Shown here: piece by piece, positions 12,873-26,923 of the stretch | How positions within the stretch are numbered: the stretch's first letter is position 1 | Layout: each line of letters starts with the position of its first letter | Assembly (NCBI GenBank): GCA_013397695.1 | Contig: VYZI01000002.1 | Location: 3,385,563 to 3,449,562 of the forward strand | Direction of reading: 5' to 3' | Length of the DNA: 64,000 nt | Origin: Centropus unirufus | Lineage: Eukaryota; Chordata; Aves; Cuculiformes; Centropidae | Translations under genes and position numbers: made by a program | The notes under the pieces: model-generated | What the model was told of the DNA's origin: nothing | What the model saw: the letters and a program-made list of their open reading frames with translations, nothing else | Databases searched by the model: none

Positions 12873-13345
12873 TTTTTGGATGTGTTATTAAATGATCAGC
12901 AACATGCTACGTATGAACTGAAGTTTCTCAGAGAACAACTTCATTAAGGATTAAAGTAATCTCTTTTGCACAAGTGGCTGGGATTAACGACTTTGTGTTC
13001 TCAACATATAATAACCAATCTGCAATCAGATATTGCCTGGTATCTCAAATAGCTGTTGAAATTTACCACTTCACATACCCTCAAAAGAAGCAGAAAACCC
13101 AACCCCAAAAATGCAGAACAAATTAGAATTTGGACAATGATTCCTGATACCTCTCAACTCTGGATACAGCCCACAAACAGGATATCTATTGCTTTTCTGA
13201 ACCTCTGCTGGGGAGGCTTCTTACTCCTAGATTCTGCAACTCTTCTCTTAAAGCTGGGGTTTCCTAGCTGCAGGATGCAGATCTTTCAGAGGAGGTTATT
13301 ACTCACACAGCCATATGCTTCCTTCTGAACACATGCATATGATAC
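12873..13345. other. spacer between two oppositely oriented CR1 copies
   Basis: A 473-bp unique-looking stretch with no gene and no recognised repeat. The two flanking CR1 copies have their 5' truncation points facing each other across it and their 3' tails pointing outwards. Confidence 0.6.
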
Positions 13346-14230
13346 CATTATCAATGACCTGGATTAAGAGATTGAATGGACCCTTGGCAAGTTTGCAGAT
13401 GACACTAAGCTGGGAGGAAGTGTTGATCTGCATAAGGGTAGGGAGGCTCTTCAAAGGGATCTGCACAGGCTGCATTGGTGGGCTGAGACCAATGGGATGA
13501 GGTTCAACAAAACCAAATGCTGGGTCCTGCACTTGGGACACAACAACCCTGGGCAGCGCTCCAGGCCTGGGGAAGAGTGACTGGAGAACTGCCTGGAGGA
13601 GAAGAACCTGGGTTTGTTGGTGGACAGCTGGCTAAGCATGAGCCAGAATTGTGCCCAGGTGGCCAAGAAGACAAATGGCATCTTGGCCTGAATCAAAACC
13701 AGCATGGCCAGCAGGTCCAGGGATGTGATTCTGCCCTTGTACTCGGCAATGGTGAGGCCATACCTCAAATCCTGTGAGGTCCTGGAACGTGTCCAGAGAA
13801 GGGAAACAAAGCTAGGGAAGGGGCTGGAGAACAAGTCTTACAAGGAGAGGCTGCAGGAGCTGGGGTTGTTCAGCCTGGAGAAGAGGATACTGAGGAGGGA
13901 CCTTATCACTGCCTACAACTGCCTGAAAGGAGGTTGTAGAGACGTGGGTGCTGGTCTCTTCTCCCAAGAGGCAGGTGATTGGACGAGGGGAAATGGCCTC
14001 AAGCTGCAACAAGGGAGGTTGAGATTGGACATCAGGAAAATAATTTTCATTGAAAGAGTCATCAGGTGCTGGCAGAGGCTGTGCAAGGAGGTGGTGGAGT
14101 CACCATCCCTAGAGGTATTTGAAAGACAGGTAGATGAGGTTTTGGGGGATGTGGTTTAGTATCAGACAGGTATGGTTGGACTCGATGGTCTCAGAGGTCT
14201 TTTCCAGCCTAGTGATTCTATGATTCTATG
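13346..14230 (+). repeat. CR1 LINE fragment, reverse-transcriptase C-terminal half and complete 3' end
   Basis: It starts inside the reverse-transcriptase domain at I-N-D-L-D, directly before the catalytic box F-A-D-D-T-K at 13392-13409. The C-terminal thumb-like and tail region follows, including N-G-M-R-F-N-K, W-V-L-H-L-G and L-F-S-L-E-K-R. The last 151 codons are open from 13704 to 14159, although earlier frames carry stops (for example after I-N-D-L-D) and a shift. The element ends in the 3' UTR and the tail TGATTCTATGATTCTATG at 14213-14230. It lacks ORF1, the endonuclease and most of the palm, so it is a dead 5'-truncated insertion. CR1 ends in such short repeats and not in poly(A), which fits. 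Confidence 0.95.
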
Positions 14231-17200
14231 TGCAGTGCAGAGCCTAGAGGAGATGCTGTTGCCAATATTAAAGCAGCCCTATTAAAACATGAAACTAAGG
14301 TGAAACTTGTGAGGAAATACAGAGCACCATTTCAGCCAAGTGAAGCTGGTGATAGCCAGCAGTGTTGCTAATATTGCTATTCTCACTGTGGAGCAATCCC
14401 CTTTCCTTGGCAGGCCATTTTCATGCCTTTGTCATTCCTTCTATTGTGCCAGCACAATAGTTTGTACAGCTGAATAATGACTCAGAGTGGGGAAATGATC
14501 CAACAGAAAAGTTACTTTTTTCTTCTTTTTTTTTTTTTTTTTTCCTGGCTGTGTTACTTCTATGCTCTCTCAAATCTGGTCCACTGTGTGGTCACAATAA
14601 AATTTGTTCCAGTAAAAAGAAATACATATCATTACATTGGAAGTGTTGCATTTTACTAACTGAAAATGATCCTATGGAGCTGTGAAATGGAAGATTACTC
14701 CAAGCTATAGAACTAACGTGCTGTATGGTGTCAAGCTAGTTGCTCTAAGCCTCTCTTCCCAATTTCAGTCTATTTATACTGTATGTTCATCAAAGCAAAA
14801 TGTTTTGCTTATTATGATTATTTGCTGGGGAACTGTGGTAATAGAAATACAAATAATGATTTCTGAGAGCAAAAGCCGTTTACCAGAGGGATTCACTTTA
14901 GTCAATGGAAATGCAAAGCAATCATCACCTCATTCAGTACTGTCCTAGACTGAAAACTGTTATACAGGATACTATTTACCACTGAGATCAAATTTCATTA
15001 CAAAGTCAAGAAACTAATTTAAGATGCCTGACTAATACAGGAATTTGCATAATATGCCTTTGAAATGCTACAGATTTTTTTCTTGTTCAGAAGCTAAAAT
15101 AATCTAAACATTTTGATCTGCATTTTCGTTATTTAGGCTATCTGAGCATACATTTAATCACAAAATTACTAAAGCTGCTCTTTGGTGTGATTTAGAGAGG
15201 AGAAGAGGGAGACATAATTTTCAGACAATTTTTACAACGCTTATCAGCATATCAGAGCAGTGTGAATGGTTTGTAACCAAGACATGCAAGTTGTTCAACA
15301 CATGAAGAAGTTTTTAACAAGGTGTTTCTAGGACCTCCTGTGGATCCTTTCTGGCACTTCACTATCTTAGAGATGCTAGTGGTGCTGTTTGTGCTTCACT
15401 GCTTGCACCAAGACTTTTCCCTGGGCTTATGTTTCTGTTTCCCTTTGCCACAAACAAGGCTGTCAGAGAAACATTGTGATAGTTAATTTTTTGCCCTTGA
15501 AAATGAACAAGGCTATCTATTCTAACTTCTTCTTCATGCTGTTCTGGTTACTGGTGTACATTTCATGAAAGGGAGGATCTCTGCATATTAGCAGATGGTT
15601 ACCCTGGTGATGGAGACACAGTTCAGCCAGCATCCCCACTCTCAGGACTACTGATGCAGTTAAGCAGAGGTGGCATTAGTAGGAAATATCACTGTAGGAC
15701 AAATCAAGAAGAAAATACCATTCTTACACTTTCCCCAGTTTTTTTTTTAGTAACAGTGTTGAATATGATGTAAATTCCATAAGCAAGTGAAGATTCCTTT
15801 CTTCAGGGACCAAGCAACCTATACTTTTCATCATTTATCCAAGTGCTGGTGTTTTTTAAAAAGTACTTTTGCTTTGCTAGTGTCCCAGTAGGAGTTTAAG
15901 AAGTCATTTGCAGCCAATTGTATTTTCTTCTTTCTCTCAAAAGGGGATAAAGCTTTCAAACGATTTGAATAAACTGTGATTACATCTTCATTTGTCAGTA
16001 ATGGGATTAGCACGCTGATAAAAGAGACTTCAGACAAACATACATGTTTAATATTGGTGTAAATTACCCAAGAGGACCGAGAAAATCCTTTGGGCTCCTT
16101 AGGGCCCATTCCTCCTTCTTTGAAAGTTGACTGGCACCAAGAGCCCTGAATAGGCTGGGGCCAGCTGACCATTCCCTGCTGGGTGTTGTGGCGGTTTTCC
16201 TGTGCACATGCTTGCTGAACTGGAAAATACAATTATACACATCCAAGCTTGCAGTTAGTTTTTTGACTGTAGCTAATAAGCTAAAGATTTTTCAACTAAT
16301 TGATTTTATCTTTGGGTGAAGAAGATGTCATAAATCTCAGTCAGCTAATAATGATTAAGAGGTAAAGACAGCCAGAGGAAAATATAAGTGCTGTTGTTGC
16401 TAAATGCCGATGGACTCCATGGTGAGATAATCTTTTTAACATGGCCACCTATCCCACATACAAAATGTTTGTCCAAAGATCCATTTGTGAAGGAGAACAA
16501 ATGGGAAATCTGAAAGCGAGGAGGAAAGATATGAGTGAGAAATGAAACGCAAATTGAAATCCTGTTAGGGCTAAAGAAAAAGAAAGGCTTGAAAATAATC
16601 CCACTTTGAGTCTCTATAATGAATTGCATATTACAACACAGAAGGATTGCTCAGGGGGATTCTAAACCTCCGTAGAGAGCAAGCATAGGGATTAGTTAAC
16701 TCTATAGTTGTCTTCAGCTTTATGAGGTCTTGATTTTACCATCCATATACCTTTTCAGTGGGTTTTACTTGTATTGGCATCAGTGGGATTTCTTGTTTGG
16801 CTAAATACTACCCAGAAATATATGGGCTGCAAAGTGGGGTGTTTATATTGTAAACTGAGAAATATAATTTGAGTATGTGAGTTAATCTAAGGGGGAATAA
16901 CTTCACTGAAGAGAACTAGATTACATCAGAATTACATATGTAAAACTCAGGAGAAAAAGGAAATACACAGTATGGTTTGGACAACTACTATATATAACAC
17001 ACAGCTTTGAGTAACCAAAAAATACCTTGTGGTAAGATTGGTCAAAGATTTGTTGATGGCACTTTTTACATCCTTGAATACATTGCAATTTACATTCTTT
17101 GAATACACTGCAATTCTCTGTGGGAATTCATTGAAGTAGTCAAAATTTCATAGTAGAATGAAGTAAAGCTTTTGTTTTGCTGTTATGTTGCAGGATATGA

Positions 17201-18091
17201 TACAATAAACTTCTGATTAAGTTGCAATGTTTAAAGAATGTTTCAACCTGGAGAAAAGAAAGTCTGGGATGAGATTTTTTTCTCAAAGTTTCAGAAACTT
17301 CTGGAGAATGAATTTCCTTTACTTTGACCTCACACTCAAAAGCACAGTATATTTGTAGATTAATAAACTAAATGTGTAAGGACTAAAGCTAGACTTTGCT
17401 GGTTTGGAAACACCTCTTTTCTAAAGGCTAAATACAAGGACTGCACTACATGTATGCATAAGAAACAAAAGCAGTGACATCCATTACTGCTTTCTCCAAA
17501 GACCCCTGCAAAGGTCCTATAGTAAGAACTGTGCCATAATTTAAACACGGTTAGTGCTGAACATTATTCATTTTCAATTGAGTGAAGTGAATGAATTTTG
17601 GGAAGTTTATTTGAAGTCCTGATGGAGGAGCTTATATTTTAAGGAAAAATGGAGGGTTGATAACAATGATTTCCATATTTTTTACTGAGGAAAAAGGATA
17701 CCCATCATGCCAAGATGCAAGCAAAACTAACTATATAAAACATCTTGTGCCAAAGGTCTCTATATCTGTCAAGGCAGGACTCAACCACTAGCTAGAACAA
17801 ATAAGGAGGAAAAGCACAAGTAAAATCAATCTCTTAAACCTATCCTGGGGATTTGTATAGTTACCACTTACCAGTTTATGATATTGCCAGAAGTAAGTTT
17901 TGAGGAGCCAGTGGCTTTACAGAGAAGTTCAACATGTTCTGTGCATAAATTATGATATGGAAGAAAAGAAGCACATGCAATACTGAGTGGGGTTGAACTA
18001 CCAACAGCGCTGACCAATAACTTGTGTAATATAGTCACACAAAATTTATTCAAGGAGAAAGATTAAAAATAAGAGAGAATATGATCAGAAT
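14231..18091. other. noncoding AT-rich DNA
   Basis: No supported gene. A pyrimidine tract with a long T-run lies at 14517-14543. A two-copy 25-bp tandem repeat lies at 17071-17120 (19 of 25 positions equal, core TTGAATACA-TGCAATT). The open frame 15831-16232 (minus, 133 codons) has no recognised domain. Confidence 0.55.
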
Positions 18092-18920
18092 TATAGAAGC
18101 ATAGAATCATAGAATCACTAGGTTAGAAAATACCTCTGAGATCATTGAGTCCATCCAAACCTGTCCACTATTAAACCATATCCCTGAGCATCCCATCTAC
18201 CGATCTTTTTAATACCTCTAGGGATGGTGACTCAATCACCTCCCTGGACAGCCTGCTCCAGTGTTTGATAATCGTTTTGGTGAAGACTTTTCCATAATAT
18301 CCAAGGATTTTTTTCTAATGTCCTAGGCCTCCCCTGGTGCAGCATGAGGCCATTCCCCTTGTCCTATCACCTATCACTTGGGAAAGAAGACCAACAGCCA
18401 CATCTCTACAACCTCCTTTCAGGTAATTTTAGGGAGTGATAAGGTCTCCCTTCAGAATCCTCTTCTTGAGGCTAAACAACCCCAGTTCCCTCAGCTGCCA
18501 CTTGCAATATCTGTTCACCAGCCCCTTCACCAGCTTCACTGCCCATCTCTGGACCTGCTCCAGGACCTCAATGTCTTTCTTGTAGGGAGGATCCCAGGAC
18601 TAAACAAAGTACACAAGGGGCAGCCTCACCTCTCACAGAGGCAGAATCCCTTCCGTCGACCTGCTGGTCACTGTTTCTGATACAAGTCAAGATGCCATTG
18701 GCCTACCTGGCCATCTGAGCACAGTGCTGGCTCATGTTCAGCTGACTGTCAACCACTTCCTCTCCAGGCTGCTTTCCAGCCACTCTTCCCAAGGCCTGTA
18801 CATCTGCCCAGGGTTGTTGTGTCACAAGTGCAGGACCCAACATTTGGCCTTGTTAAACCTCATCCCATTGGTCTCATCCCATTGGTCCAGCTTGTTCAGA
18901 TCCCTTTGAAGAGCCTCCCC
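18092..18920 (-). repeat. CR1 LINE fragment, 5'-truncated
   Basis: The 3' end lies at 18092-18120 with AGAATCATAGAATCACTAGG, the same subtype of end as the copy at 13346-14230 read in reverse. The matched stretch runs to CCCTTTGAAGAGCCTCCCC at about 18902-18920, the complement of the block just after the A-D-D box in that other copy. It covers the C-terminal part of the CR1 protein frame, with stops and shifts, but not the catalytic box. The antisense frame 18822-19070 retains N-G-M-R-F-N-K and W-V-L-H-L. Confidence 0.93.
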
Positions 18921-20574
18921 GATGAGAAAAGGAAAATTAATTTTGATAGATGGCACAAAAATATACCAACTATTTAAAGAAAAGAAGAACAACTTTGCAG
19001 AAGACAGAAGGGTAGAAAGGGATAGAGTAGACAAGGGAGTAATAACTGAAGGAAGTAATGAGTCTGACACAAAGCTAATGGAAGCCTATTGTCAATGGCT
19101 CAGTAAGAAGGTGAGAGCCAGGCAAATAGTAAATTAATTAGCAAGTGTTCAGTAACACAAGCCAACCTATAAAATAAGGCAATCTATCAGTAGCAAAGAT
19201 TACCAAGAAACAGGGGCAGTGAGCTAGTGAGAGTCTGTAGATGAAAGATTCAGAGAAGTTTCTTGAACAGTGAAATCTAGAGCTCAAGAATTTTCAAACA
19301 ATTTGATAACTGATGGGTGGCAGTAGGGATCCAAAGTCATGAGGTGAATAGAGGGTGGTTTCCTTCCCAAAACCTTCTTCTCTGTCATGTTGGTAGTCAT
19401 GTCTTCTATCTGCCTTCAATTCTAAGCATTAAAACTGGTCAAAGATCTCAAAGAAATCTCCCTTACTAGGAGATTCTTTTCCCCTTCATTCCTCATTTCT
19501 AGTCTATTCAGTATCAAGAGAAAAGCACTAAGAAACTATTATTCTGATGACCTTTGAATCAGAAAATACAAGTTCTAAAATCAGGACCTATTTGCCTACA
19601 GTGTTCTCCTGTTAGCTATATGCCATTTATATTAATTTATAAAGCTGTTTTTTTTCCCATCTTATTGGGCACTTATTTTCTCAGCAACAATTGCACTATA
19701 TCCCTCTGAGAAAATCAGTAAAAACTTGCTGGAGAGAGGAATAACCAGATTTTTTAGGCCGGTACTTCAAGGTGCCCAAGGAGTAGTTAGTCATAAATCA
19801 ATATAGTGCTTTTTTTTAGAAGAGTCACCAAGAACATCAACAATATGGAAAATCCTTTTAGGCATCTATGCAATGGCCTGAGTTTCATGTGTTGAACACC
19901 CAGCGGCTTCTTGACAAATTTAGTAACCTAAATAAATTGTTTCATACTGCCAAACCCTCAAGTCTTTTGGCAATTCTATCCTAAAAAGTAACCAAAGAGT
20001 TTAAAGCTCGAGACTCATGGTTTTCAATTAATTATACCAGTAATTCATTTGTGTATTTTTAGAAATCCTATTCACAGACACTTTGATAAGAAAAATTTGC
20101 CCAAATCCTCAAATGTATTTCTAAGTTCTTGTGATTTCAAAGGGAGTTAGGCACAAAAAACCTTTGGACAATTAGGTACTTGGTGTATATGAGCAGCCCA
20201 AGTCAAAACCACACTAGGCTTTACTGGAAAAACACAGACTTTAAAACTTGAGAGCTGATAAAGATCACAGAAAGCAGTAGCAGCATACTTTGTGTGAAGC
20301 TGCACTTGATAACTAGATGCTGTAACAGCTGCAATTTCTGGGTAATTTGAAAGTGTAACATCAAAGCACCAAACGCAACACCCATTGTGGAGAGGGATAT
20401 GTTGAAAAGAAAAGGTTGGACTACCTTGTGAAAAACACAAGTTGGGAACAACTGCACATCACCTATCCAAAAGCAGTAGTATACCTCACAAAAATTTTTG
20501 TAGGTGAATTGAAAATGGCAGGTATGGTCACTCAATGAAGGGCAGTAACATAATCCTTGCTTTTTTCATTCCAT

Positions 20575-20870
20575 TATTTCTTACAGTCTAAAGGACTTCT
20601 CCAACTTCATCAGTTCTCTTTGAGGAATGAAATGTGGTCCCTGGAGATGTAAAATGCAGGTTCTAATCCTTATTCTCTTATACATGTTTTCATTGACTAC
20701 TATTAAACCTGTTTGGAAGATTTCTGTTATTGCAATCTGCAAGAATAATAATAAATTTCCCTGTTTAAAAATCATGGAACTGAAGTGGAGTGACACTAAG
20801 TCAAGTGTTTCATATCATAGCAAGGAATCGGTGGTACAGCAGGAATCAGTATCCAAGCTTCCAACCCAAG
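20575..20870 (-). repeat. old MIR-like SINE or L2-type fragment
   Basis: The order CATGGAACTGAAGTGGAG ... ATAGCAAGGAATCGGTGGTACAGCAGGAATCAGTATCCAAG follows the antisense MIR pattern (GAGGAAACTGAGGC ... CACAGCAAGTCAGTGGCAGAGC-GGGATT). It is strongly diverged. The boundaries are approximate and only the part at about 20760-20870 is persuasive. Confidence 0.4.
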
Positions 20871-23800
20871 TAGACTAAATCCATCAGTCTTAATTTTTCT
20901 GTAAGAGCAGATTACAAGAAAGCAGAGTACATCTCCCATCAGATGGCTGGACATAAATTGGCTAAATATCTCACTTGCCTCTGATTTTATTGCAGCACTA
21001 TGCTGTAAAATGATCTTGTTTGCCCCTCTCATCAAAAAAACAACAAAGGCAGACTTCTGTATCAATCACACCATCACCTGTCATATGACCATGGGTGCCT
21101 CACTGAGATGATCAAAATACAAACTGTTGCAAGTGAGCACACCTGCATCATTCAGGCACTCTTCAGTCCATGTGACCTACCACACCTAAAAAGAAGTGTG
21201 ACTTGATCCAGGCCCAAAACATGGCATGGCTACAGTTTGTCAGATCACCATACTTCTTGTGATGTGTGTAGGACACAGTCATGAAAAGCTGTTGTCAGGA
21301 AGACAAGTTTTAACTTTTAACCACAGTCAATTACTCACTCCCTGCCTATGTTCAAGAGACCTTCAGGAAAAAAGGCAATAAGGAATAAAATACCTGCCCC
21401 ACAGGCTGCTTCACAGATATCTTTGCAGTAATCAATTAAACACAGCTTTTGGTACAAACACAGAGAAATTGTAAAAGGGGATGTGTGGCTTTCAAGAACT
21501 ACTACATCTACGTATTTTCATATAGAATCGCTTCAGATTTAATAGGATCTAAAACAAGAATCTAGTCCAGGTTTTCAATCTCAAATTATGCTAGGTTTTG
21601 AATTCATCAAAAAACTTTGCAGAACTCAAATATAAACATCAGATAGTTTATTGTTTGGCATCCTAAAGCCAAGGGCTGGAAAGTCTTCAAGGGAAGTGAC
21701 TTTTGGTTAGAATTAGACAATGGGATGGTGATTGGACATTAGGAATGGAGGCAGAGATATACAGAAAAAAAACTTAGAATGAGAGGATGTAGTCAGACTT
21801 GAAAAAAATTATGCACATTTCTTTTAGAGCAGAACAAATAATATGATCCAAATAGAAGATACCTAGCCACCAGCCTAGATAGTGAAGAGAAAAATGGTGA
21901 CATTCAGTATCATTATACAAGGGGAATATAGCTAAGATTTGGTTTGTCTGTTCCACATACTTTGTCCCCTAGTTATGTATACTCTATCACTAGAGTTTCT
22001 TCTCATCTCTAAAAATCAAGGTCATCTTGAGCTCAAGTCTAGATGGTCTACAAGATGTAAATTTGCTTTAACTCGGAGAATATTTGTGGCTGAGTCATGT
22101 GATACTGCCCTTTCCTCTTATTTGGAATCTTTTGGATTGGGGAACAACAGCCTTAAAAACTCACACAATACTCTGCAAATTAGTCCAACCCCATATCAAT
22201 TCTGCAGCACACCCTGGTGACTATGAAAAAGATAGTAGCCCCTTGGGTGACCTTCAACAAGCGGTTTGTGAAATATGTCTTTTCATAGGATATTTGAAAG
22301 GAATCAGTATGTTTTTTTTCTATTTTATTTACTTATGATAAAATTTCTCTGAAAAGTTTTTGTTTCTTTTTAAAATATCCATGCATCTGTGCATGCCCAA
22401 GTGCTGTACATACATGACCATGTGAGTGGGTTAAGATTTCTAACCCTATTACATATGAACCTATGTTCTTCTCTGGAAGCATATTAAGTTTTGTTTGATG
22501 AAAGGCAGATTTGAATCCACAAACTATTTATACAAGGATAAGCTGAACAGCTATGGTCAAATAAAATATAAAGAAAATATCACAGTTAGAAATCATTCCT
22601 GAGAAATAAGTCATGGAACTGGAAGAAAGTTTAACTTCCAGTGTTTCAGTTTTATTGAGCAGCTCCGCAATGTGGAATGTTTCAACACGCTCCTAAAACT
22701 GCCCCTTCACAATGGGGGTAGAGCACACTGATTTGCACCTTTTGGATCTAGATTGATTTTATGTTTCCAAATATGTTTTCCCACCCTCATATGACTCCCT
22801 GTTGTAAACTGTTATGCCAGTGGAAAGAAAAAGAAAAACAGAATATGAATCAGAGTTCACATTTTGGACATTGAGTAATGGCAATTAAACTTATCTAGAC
22901 TCAGTTACTGGCTCAAGAAATAATATTTTAAATGCCATAGAAACTTTTTTTGGACCTGTCTGCAGAAGTCAGGATAAAGACCACAGCTTTTAAACTGTAG
23001 AAGTAAACTCAGGCTTTAGAATTTAGAAAAAAACAGGACCAATTGGGCAACTTCTGACCCGATCACTTCAGACATGTTGGCTTGGCTTTAGAAGCCTTCG
23101 CAGCCAAACACTGGTTTGGCTCAACCTCAGCAGGGCCTCAGACCTAAGAGTCTTGGAGAGATTGCATTATAATCAAAGGTATGCTTTGTAACAGTACTTC
23201 AGAAGACAACATACAGGTAGAATGCTAATCATCTTTTAATCCTATAAAATACCGAGATAACATATCACCCCATGCCACCACAGTTGATAGCTAATTCGTA
23301 AATCCAGAGATAGACTCAAAGTAAACAAACTGTAACTGCATACACTCAATATTGTTATTCTTTTTGTAATTTAAATATGAATCTTGAGAGAAGTTCAGAT
23401 GATTGTCAAGATCCAAATCTTGGAAATCCCCTTGAATTCTTTAGGTTTCTGAAAAATAGTTCCAGACAAAATGCAAATCATGTGTTTAACTTCAATGTAT
23501 TTTGTAAAATGCAGTTTATAAGCATTGAAAAAATTCCAGTGCAAAAGAGGCATTGCCCAGGTAGCAATGGGCTATGCTGTGTTGCACAAGATCTGTCTGG
23601 AGGCAACACCACTTGACATTCTACAAGTGAAGATAGCAAGGTGGAAATTTAGGACAAAAATGAGAAACAAATTCATGCCATGTATTTGAACTTCACTAGT
23701 GGTTAGTAGGCCTACCTTCTTCATCACTAATTATGTTAGACAGTTTAGCAAATATCTAGTCATAATATTACACTCAGTAAGTTATTGCTATAGTCATGAG

Positions 23801-26550
23801 ATAAAGAGAATAAAACATTTAGCATCTGTTCCTGATAAATATCTAAAATAATATTCAAATAAACATTTGAAGGACTGGTGGAACAGAACTGAAGTTCTAG
23901 CCTCTATTTCACATTGCAAACAACAGAAGGTTGGAAAGATAAAGGAACATAAAGGAAGTAAAACTTTGTATTTTAATTCTCCCTTTATGGCTGAATATAT
24001 GCTTTTGTTCAGACCATTGTTCCCCAAAATTATAATATTGCAGCTCATATATTATATTCTCAACTCACCTCAAGCAGGAGATGGCTGAGTTAGGTATCTC
24101 ACCATTTAAAACACATTTAGAGCTACAAACCACAATAAACTAAAGGAAAGCATGACATGGCTGTGGCTGGCGGTTGGTAAACTCACTGACAATGAGGCAA
24201 CTGAACTATGAAAGCTGTGAATTCATTGCAGGGCTTTGGTGTACTCAACATAATAGACCCTAAAAGAAAATAAACCTTAAAGAAGATTACACTTCCTTTC
24301 TTTAATGGCTTTGTTTAACTGTCTTAAATAGAAAAGAGTCAATAAACCAGCAAAGACAGAGTTAGTCTAGAAGCTTAGGATCATCAAGTGTTCAACTGGT
24401 ACAAGACAAAGCAGCAAGTACACTCAAATTCCGTGTATGAGAACTTCTTATCATCCTGTGATGCTTGGGGGACAATGTCTGCTCTAAATATTCCCTATAC
24501 AGAGTCTAAGGCTGACACAATCACATGCCCTTAACTTAGACAGTTGAGACATGACGCTATGTAGCTGTTATTGATAAGAAACGAAACAGCAGAACTCTGG
24601 GGCCAAGGACAGCTGAAGTAGATGACAGGCCAAGCTACTATCCTTCTCTAAATAATATTTCTTGGCCAATATGAGATGTTTCTATGAATAGATCATGTCA
24701 GAAAATAATTTGTCCACCCAAATTAATTTCTGACATGATTTCTGTGGCTCTGTCTTGTGCAGATATCTAAGGAATTTAGTTTCTTTCCCATGAGCAATCT
24801 GTTACATGATCATTCCTGCCACAATGGCCAGGTGGATACAGCACACAAAGAAGGGATAGGTTCAGATTTGTCCTGCCTCTCAAACCAAAACTATTAAAAA
24901 ACTGCTTCTGCCTGAAAGCAGCAAAAATTATGGCACTATCTTACTTTCACCTTCTCCTCCACCTTTCTAACAACAAAGAATTGAGAAAGGGTGAAATGAT
25001 GACCACATTAATCACAGTCCAGTGCATGTGAAACTACATGTTTCAAAACAGATTGCAATGAGCAACAAACTTCCTTGCATGAGATGCCTCTAGCACAGAG
25101 AGTCTAACCTATGATAGTCCCAGTGAGATATCTTAATCTCAACAATACAATTTTCTTCTGTAAATTTTATGAGGGAATCTATGAATTTCTGGCAGAAATA
25201 ATGAGCTAACCACAGTTTTAAGAAGATACTGGTTCAGGTTTGCTTTCATGTGGGATACACTGGGGATGTGGTACAGGGAGGATTGGAGTTAAGGTTCCAC
25301 TTCTTTATCATCCTCAGCTCATTGTTAAAGGAAGGGACAGAAATAGGCTCTATTTCAGGCATGGATAATTCCTTCTTTTCCAAGTTTGTGGGTGAGGATA
25401 GCTTCTATAAGCAAAACATACCTCATCAAGCAAGGCAAGTCTAACCCAGAATTTTTCTTCACAGGTTTTCCACAAAGAAATATTTGTTTGATAAGGGATT
25501 TTTCCCTTGTTGAAAGGTCACAGCTAATTCAAAGGATCAGTCAACACTATTGAAAATGCAGAATATCTGCTTATATACATTTCTGCATTGTGCTAGAGAG
25601 CCTATGCTACCGCTAATCAAGTGGGAGTAGCACGCTATCGTGATATGCAGAGGCAGTAGCTTGAAAGCTTTACAAAGCCACATTAGCAATATTAGCCACA
25701 TTAGCACCTATGCCAGCAAAGATTTTTCCCAGGAAACCTATTTTTTTTTAACTTCATGCTCAACTTCCTTCAGGTAGCAGGCTAGCTTAGCCAGAGCTAA
25801 GTTAGGAGAAAGAGGAGAAAGGGAGGAGGTGATGGAAGCCTCTTGACCATGCAAGAGGCATCATTGCAGAGCATGCACAGCCTAAGAAAACTGACTCCAT
25901 CACTTTCATCCATCATCTTTCATTACATTCCCATACAATATTGTATTGAAAGGCGGAGCTACTAAGATTAAAGTCTCCATAACCTTCAGTTCATAAATCC
26001 AAGTTGTACAAGTTTGTGCCCCAAGATATCAAGCCAAGTTCAGCTACTAGAAATCTAACTGTGATGGAAATGGCACATTAAATTCTCCAGGGATAATGGA
26101 CGTGTAAACAGTATGTAGTGCTTCCTGCAACTGAAACATATGGATTCAAACCAGAAGGTTAAGATTGCTTGAACATGTAGTTCAAACACTCCAGGAAAAA
26201 ACACTCAAGTCCCAAGACAAAGTAGACAAGTATGGGTTTATGTTCCTGGTAGAAGTTATTTTAAATTACCAGAATGTTAACAGTTAAATAACAGCAGCTG
26301 CCATAATGAATATATGGTAGGAAATCTGTGTTTCTCAAAACTCTTGTTCTGGACAAAAATTTGGGCTATTTTGCTTCAATCTAAACAAAAACTATTTTAA
26401 AGCTATAAAAAACTAGGCTAAATATATATTTATAGCTGGAATGCCAATAAATAAGGAGCAGTTTTAAAACCACTTATTCACACCACTGAGATCTTAAAGG
26501 AAGTGGACTTAAGTATATAAATAACTGCTAATAAAGCTTTTAAAATGTTT

Positions 26551-26581
26551 GGGGTTTTCTTGTGGGGGTGTTGGGTTTGGG
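26551..26581 (+). other. possible G-quadruplex motif
   Basis: Four G-runs (4, 5, 3 and 3 G) are separated by loops of 9, 4 and 3 bases in a G/T-rich strand-asymmetric tract. One loop is longer than the usual 7-base rule, so stability is uncertain. Confidence 0.4.
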
Positions 26582-26923
26582 CTTTTTTTTTTCATTTTGG
26601 TTCTGTTTGGTTTTTTTTTTTACCAGGGCTGAGTACTTAAGTATCACTTTAATCTACACCTTGAGTGATGTCTTTAGGTATTTTAGAAATAAACACGACA
26701 ATGTAAATATGTTTAAAATGTGGTTTACTGTGAATGGTCTCTAAAGTTTAGTATACTAGCAGCTCTCCAAAATATCTCCCACCTTCTTCTTGCAGAGTAA
26801 TAACTTCCTGAACTGCAGGACCTTACTGCATTTCTCTGGGCTGCCAATAGAAATATTACCAGAACCAAATCCTTAACAAATGTATGTCAAGATGGCAATA
26901 ATAGATTCCAGTCATGCATAGAA

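Noticed and set aside
13704..14159. 151-codon plus-strand open frame as a cellular gene
   Set aside because: It is the C-terminal part of a CR1 retrotransposon protein and is annotated as a repeat.
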